Source: JACJWR01 sp963842975 (GTDB lineage Bacteria; Actinomycetota; Actinomycetes; S36-B12; UBA10799). From it: a stretch of DNA of 64,000 nucleotides. The position numbers and the translations under genes are program-made. This document shows, piece by piece, positions 59,831-64,000 of this stretch. Position 1 is the stretch's first letter. Each line of letters begins with the position of its first letter. The notes beneath the pieces were generated by a model. That model was not told the origin of the DNA and made no database searches. It worked only from the letters and a program-made list of their open reading frames with translations. The stretch lies in the NCBI GenBank assembly GCA_963842975.1, contig CAWJIH010000001.1, forward strand, positions 62,001 through 126,000, written 5' to 3'.

Positions 59831-62251
59831 ATGGCCCCCAGTCGCACGGTGTTGCTCATTCCCTACTACAACAGCGCTGCCAGCCTACTCGCGTCGTTGC
59901 AGTCGGTGGACACAAGCGAGCACTGTGACGTGTTGATCGTCGACGACGGCAGTACCCGCGGACCGCTCGATCCGGTGGCCGCAGCCGAGGCCTGGCACGC
60001 CGAAGGCGCGGTGCACACCCTGGTCCTACCGCACAACGCCGGCATCGAACACGCCCTCAACGCCGGATTGGACTGGATCGCCGAGCGCGACTACACCTAC
60101 ATCGCACGGCTGGACTGCGGCGACCTCAACCGGCCGGGTCGCCTCGCTCGGCAGGAACGTTTCCTTGACGAGCACCCTGACGTTGTGCTCGTGGGAGGCG
60201 CAGCCTCCTTCGTGGATACCCAGGGAGTGGAGCAGTTCGTCTTCCGGCTGCCCACCACCCACGACGACATCGTTGCCGCAATGTGGCGCAATTCCGCTTT
60301 CATGCACCCGGCCGTGATGTTCCGCGCCTCGGCGCTCCCGCAGGTGGGTCGCTACCCGTTGGACACCCCCGCTGCCGAGGACTACGCCTTCTTCTGGCGG
60401 TTCATCGAAACCGGGCAAGTGGCGAATCTGCCCGATGTGCTGATCGACTACGAACTTGACCCCGGCGGGATTTCGCTGAGCAAACGCACCACCCAACTGG
60501 AATCGCGCTTGAAAGTCCAACGCGCCCACGATGATGGCTCGCTGCGTGCCCGAGCCGGCATCGCCCGGACCACACTCCTGCTCAAGCTCCCTTACGGCCC
60601 GGTGTTCCAGGCGAAGAAGTTTCTCCATCGACGGCTGCGTGGAGGCCCCCGATCAAGCCCTGGCAGCCCACCGGCGGCCCTCGGCCCCTTGGCCCACCGG
60701 CCAATGCCTACCCTCAGCCGCGAGGCACTGGCGGACCACTTCCAGTGGACACCCGCACCCACAGGGAGTGGGCCGACTGATGCTGCGGTGACCATCGCGC
60801 TGGTGGTGGCTGGTGAGTTGCCTCATGCTCTTGAACGCTTGGCGATCGACTTCTGTGCTCGTGGTCCGTCTGTCCGGTTGGTGCCAGTGACCCAAACAGC
60901 CGTAGCCGCCGCGGCGACTAACCCCGAGGTGTCCGAGCTCTTCGCAGCCGTCATCGCCCTGGATGGACCCACCCCGCACCTACCCGGCGTGCCGACGCTC
61001 AAGCTCACCGATGCCGACGGAATCGAGCTCACGAGGTCGGCTCGGGTCTCGCGGGCGGTGCGGACCGACGCCTCCGGGGTGACGGTGCGGCTGGCAGATT
61101 CACTCGGCTCGGTGCTTGCCGAAGGCGAGGTAGCGCCACGTCGCACGGTTGCGGCCACGCTTGTGCAGATGCAACAAGTCGCAGGTCCGTTGCTGGTCAT
61201 CGGCGCCCGAAGTTTCCCGCTGCCGGCACCGCCACCTGCCGCCGCCCTGGAGTTGGCCGCACCACCGGCACGACCAGCGTTGGCAGATGCAATCGGCGCG
61301 GTGTGGTTCGCTGGCCGGCTCGCCATGCGCTTTGGGTCCGTGCGCCAGTGGCAGGTCGGTCGATTGAGGACCCCCGAAGCAATGCCGAACTTGCTCGAAT
61401 CCGGTCCACGGGTGGCTGCCCCGACGCGTTGGATCTCCGCTCCAACACCAGATTTCTGGGCCGATCCCTTCCTGCTCACCGTCGATGGCCAGGAGTACCT
61501 CTTCGTAGAGGAACTCGACATGGCCACCGGCAAGGGGGCGATCCGGATGCTGGCCGTGAGCGGAGCAGAGGTGGCCCCGCTGGGGATCGTGCTTCGCACC
61601 GAACATCACCTTTCCTACCCTCAGGTGTACCGACTGAATGGGCGCTGGATCGCCACCGTCGAAACTTGCGGTGCGTTCAACCCCATCTATACCTTCGAGT
61701 CACCGGGTGATCCGTGGGTCCAAGCTCGCGACCTTCCAGCATTGCCGTCGCACATCGCCGATCCGACCCTGCTGCTTGACGGACCACCGATCGGGACTGA
61801 CTCCCCTGATGCCACCAGGATTGTTGGGTTGATCGGCACTGATGCCGCCGTTGATGCCGATGCCGTGGTCGTGGCGCTCACGTTGACCGACGACGGTGAC
61901 TGGCAACGCGACGACGATGCTGTGCGGGTCAGCGTGATTAATGGCCGGGCCGGTGGCACGCTCGATCCGACCCGTGGATTGCGCGCTACCCAAGATTGCT
62001 CCGGGGTGTACGGCCGGGCGGTGGAATTGCTGGCGTTTCCAGAAACCGATCCGGTGGATGTGGCCCTTCGGGTGGATGCCGGCTCCGCAGGTGAAGACGC
62101 GCGGGGGCGACGGCAACGCGGGTTGCACACACTCACGTGGTCCCCAGATGGGGCACATGCGTGGATCGACGGTTGGCATCGGCGGCCCACTCCCTTCGGC
62201 TGGCTGTGGGACCGTCGCGAACGTCAACACCTAGATATCTGCCAGGGATAG
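59831..62251 (+). CDS. Fusion of family 2 glycosyltransferase and GINT1-like domain
   Basis: 806 residues. Residues about 1-290 are a GT2 enzyme (TVLLIPYYNSAASLLASLQSVD; LIVDDGST; YIARLDCGDLNRPGR; HPAVMFRASALPQVGRYPLDTPAAEDYAFFWRF). A linker (about 290-460) is followed by a five-bladed-type domain: WISAPTPDFWADPFLLTVDGQEYLFVEELDMATGKGAI, HLSYPQVYRLNGRWIATVET, as in the N-terminal domain of glucosamine-inositolphosphorylceramide transferase. ATG 59831 is used; the long open frame before it runs antisense to the flippase. Confidence 0.75.
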   Translation: MAPSRTVLLIPYYNSAASLLASLQSVDTSEHCDVLIVDDGSTRGPLDPVAAAEAWHAEGAVHTLVLPHNAGIEHALNAGLDWIAERDYTYIARLDCGDLNRPGRLARQERFLDEHPDVVLVGGAASFVDTQGVEQFVFRLPTTHDDIVAAMWRNSAFMHPAVMFRASALPQVGRYPLDTPAAEDYAFFWRFIETGQVANLPDVLIDYELDPGGISLSKRTTQLESRLKVQRAHDDGSLRARAGIARTTLLLKLPYGPVFQAKKFLHRRLRGGPRSSPGSPPAALGPLAHRPMPTLSREALADHFQWTPAPTGSGPTDAAVTIALVVAGELPHALERLAIDFCARGPSVRLVPVTQTAVAAAATNPEVSELFAAVIALDGPTPHLPGVPTLKLTDADGIELTRSARVSRAVRTDASGVTVRLADSLGSVLAEGEVAPRRTVAATLVQMQQVAGPLLVIGARSFPLPAPPPAAALELAAPPARPALADAIGAVWFAGRLAMRFGSVRQWQVGRLRTPEAMPNLLESGPRVAAPTRWISAPTPDFWADPFLLTVDGQEYLFVEELDMATGKGAIRMLAVSGAEVAPLGIVLRTEHHLSYPQVYRLNGRWIATVETCGAFNPIYTFESPGDPWVQARDLPALPSHIADPTLLLDGPPIGTDSPDATRIVGLIGTDAAVDADAVVVALTLTDDGDWQRDDDAVRVSVINGRAGGTLDPTRGLRATQDCSGVYGRAVELLAFPETDPVDVALRVDAGSAGEDARGRRQRGLHTLTWSPDGAHAWIDGWHRRPTPFGWLWDRRERQHLDICQG

Positions 62252-62310
62252 CCAAGAGGACATGGCCCGGCCGCCGCGGGGAGTTGATTACCCGCAGTAG
62301 GCTACCGGCT

Positions 62311-62928
62311 GTGAGCCAGCACGTGCCTGATACAACCAGTGACGAGTCCGTGGACGATGGACTTCGTCCTGCGCTGGAGGCTCTACGACGTCAGTGGCTC
62401 ATTGCGGTGGCAACTTTCGTCGTCGTCATCGCGTTCGGCATGTTCTACGTGTTGCGGTTACAGGTCGAATATCAATCAGGAGCCGTGGTGTCGTTTGTGC
62501 CGCGGGCTAGTAGTGAGGCAAGCGGCGATATGGCCGCTCTGCTGGTGGAACGATACCCCGAGGTTGTGGCATCGGAGTCGGCCCTAGACGCCGCGGGCGC
62601 CGCGGCTGGGGTGGAGCCAGGCGAGGTCAATGCCGGGCTCTCGGCAATCATCCAACCTGGCACCTTGAACATGGTGTTCTCCACCACGCTCGCAACGAAT
62701 GACCAAGCAGTCGCCGCCACAACCGCGCTATTCGAAACCGTCTTGGAGGCCAACCGCAGCGATCCTGACCTTCGGGCGGTCACCGTCTCGGAACCTTTGG
62801 GCTGGGGCCCGACCGGGGCCTCGACAACACTGCTGACCGGGGCTGTCGGTATTGCTGCGGCGGTGCTGGCGTTCGCCGTCGCGTTGGTCACAGACGGCCT
62901 GCGGCGCCGGCCAGACAACAGACTCTGA
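62311..62928 (+). CDS. Wzz-like polysaccharide chain-length/co-polymerase protein
   Basis: 205 residues with two membrane helices (WLIAVATFVVVIAFGMFYVL near 28 and LLTGAVGIAAAVLAFAVALV near 175) bracketing an outer domain (LQVEYQSGAVVSFVPRASSEA; LVERYPEVVASESALDAAG), the Wzz layout. No tyrosine-kinase domain is attached. GTG 62311 follows TAGGCT by seven bases, a leaderless pattern. Convergent with the sugar transferase. Confidence 0.75.
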   Translation: MSQHVPDTTSDESVDDGLRPALEALRRQWLIAVATFVVVIAFGMFYVLRLQVEYQSGAVVSFVPRASSEASGDMAALLVERYPEVVASESALDAAGAAAGVEPGEVNAGLSAIIQPGTLNMVFSTTLATNDQAVAATTALFETVLEANRSDPDLRAVTVSEPLGWGPTGASTTLLTGAVGIAAAVLAFAVALVTDGLRRRPDNRL

Positions 62929-62955
62929 CGGCCATGCGGCGGCCTCCGGGGCTGA

Positions 62956-64000
62956 TCAGCCGGATCCTTTGGTGAGGCTCGAAATCGTGCGCATCACAAT
63001 TTTGAAGTCCAGCCAGAGCGACCAGTTTTCGATGTAGAAGTTGTCGTAGCGGGCTCGGCCGGCAATTGAGGTGTCCCCGCGCAGGCCGTGAATCTGGGCC
63101 CAACCAGTGAGGCCGCACGGCACCCGATGCCGGCTGCCGTAGTACGGGTACATCTCGCTGAACTGCTCGGTGAAGTGCGGCCGCTCCGGGCGGGGTCCGA
63201 CGATCGACATGTCGCCGCGCAGGATGTTAATCAGTTGGGGCAACTCGTCGAGGGAACTCTTGCGCAGGAATTTGCCGTACCAACTTACGCGATCGTCGTG
63301 CTTGATGTTCCACATGGTCGCGGATTCGGTCGAGGTCGCCGGGCGCAGGCTACGGAACTTGAGCAACTCAAATGGTTTGCCGTCCACCCCGATGCGCTCT
63401 TGCCGGAAGATCACCCCAGGCCCGTCAACAATGCGATTCACCAGCGCCAAGAGCAACAGCAGCGGGGACAACACCACCAACGCAAGGCCGGCCGTGACTA
63501 TGTCTGCGACTCGCTTGACCGGCCACATCGGCGAGCGAAAAGCTGGTCGCGGCAGGCCGACCAGCGGGATGTCCGAGACATGATCCATCACGCCGCGCAC
63601 AGGGACCAGTTCGAAAAGCCGCGGCACGACAGCGAATCCCGCTGGCAGCCGGTCCGCCGATCGGATGATGGGCACCAATTGGTCCTCGGACACGTGGGTG
63701 TAGGCGACGAGCACCATTTCGGCGTTGTACTGCTCGATCAGGTCGGAAAGGTGCTCCACCGGACCCAGCAACGGGATCGGAAGGTTTTCGGCCATGCCCG
63801 GCGGTGGGGAATCAACGAACCCGATGGGGTTCAGGCCGCACTCGCGTTCCCGTTCCAGGGCGAACGCCAGGGAGTGTCCAACTTTGCCACAGCCAACGAT
63901 GAGGGTGGACTTTCCGAGAAATCGCTTTGCCCGCAGGTGGCGGGCTAGGGCGTACATCCCGGTGCGGACAACGACGATGGCGGCAAACAGCACGACCCAC
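62956..64000 (-). CDS. Initiating phosphoglycosyl transferase (WbaP/WcaJ type), 5' end cut off
   Basis: At least 347 residues are present and the frame is open to the window edge. A nucleotide-binding domain (STLIVGCGKVGHSLAFALE) is followed by the catalytic bacterial sugar transferase domain: KRVADIVTAGLALVVLSPLLLLLALV (re-entrant helix), IFRQERIGVDGKPFELLKFRSL, LRKSSLDELPQLINILRGDMSIVGPRPERP. It loads the first sugar phosphate onto undecaprenyl phosphate to begin the repeat unit. The N-terminal membrane helices lie beyond the window. Confidence 0.9.
   Translation of the reverse strand, partial: WVVLFAAIVVVRTGMYALARHLRAKRFLGKSTLIVGCGKVGHSLAFALERERECGLNPIGFVDSPPPGMAENLPIPLLGPVEHLSDLIEQYNAEMVLVAYTHVSEDQLVPIIRSADRLPAGFAVVPRLFELVPVRGVMDHVSDIPLVGLPRPAFRSPMWPVKRVADIVTAGLALVVLSPLLLLLALVNRIVDGPGVIFRQERIGVDGKPFELLKFRSLRPATSTESATMWNIKHDDRVSWYGKFLRKSSLDELPQLINILRGDMSIVGPRPERPHFTEQFSEMYPYYGSRHRVPCGLTGWAQIHGLRGDTSIAGRARYDNFYIENWSLWLDFKIVMRTISSLTKGSG

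Overview
This window comes from a high-GC actinomycete chromosome. The gene order polA / PaaI-type thioesterase / liv transporter / ANTAR response regulator, followed by pil-aroC-aroK-aroB-aroQ-pepQ-efp-nusB, is typical of the class. The pair dprE1-dprE2 with a decaprenyl-phosphate phosphoribosyltransferase (UbiA) indicates an arabinan-containing cell wall. Start codons are often GTG, and at least eight genes have a TANNNT box 6-7 bases before the start codon, as expected for leaderless mRNAs. I cannot name the genus.

Left part (1-17.1 kb). A 31-bp tandem array is followed by a shikimate-kinase-like gene, polA, a hotdog thioesterase and the ubiA-dprE1-dprE2 block. Next comes a branched-chain amino acid (Liv) ABC transporter whose permease LivH carries a long secreted N-terminal domain. 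A palindrome-rich intergenic region and an AbiEi/DUF559-like gene separate livF from the opposing livK. The ANTAR regulator, an unusual tRNA with a Leu CAA anticodon, nusB and efp follow.

Middle (17-34 kb). pepQ and the shikimate genes aroQ, aroB, aroK and aroC form one overlapping leftward series, with pilO, pilN and pilM directly upstream. pilD is divergent. Two tandem cassettes of minor-pilin genes (PilV-like with a Pro/Thr linker, PilW-like, PilX-like) lie behind a major pilin gene that has decayed by several single-base shifts. Just upstream of that pilin are two palindromes spaced two helical turns apart that resemble DevR/DosR boxes.

34-37.3 kb is a degraded accessory strip: a frameshifted methyltransferase, YdeI-like remnants, an intact MazEF-type toxin-antitoxin pair with a palindromic operator, a small membrane protein and a hydrolase fragment.

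Right part (37.2-64 kb). This is a surface-glycan locus. It holds two PqqD-like proteins, two HprK-like kinases and one degenerate nucleotidyltransferase, set among family 2 and family 4 glycosyltransferases, a sulfotransferase-like protein, an ABC exporter, an acyltransferase-3, an SGNH hydrolase, a CapD-like dehydratase, a flippase, a Wzz-like protein and an initiating phosphoglycosyl transferase cut by the window edge. The duplicated PqqD/HprK module, whose PqqD proteins share a conserved C-terminal motif, is the best candidate here for a poorly described system. A frameshifted delta-60-repeat secreted protein, a 2,4-dienoyl-CoA reductase and a DUF1707 protein interrupt the glycan genes.

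A genome-wide habit is visible: short tandem duplications of 18-45 bp sit at or inside the 3' ends of genes (polA, nusB/tRNA, aroK) and in linkers (livH).
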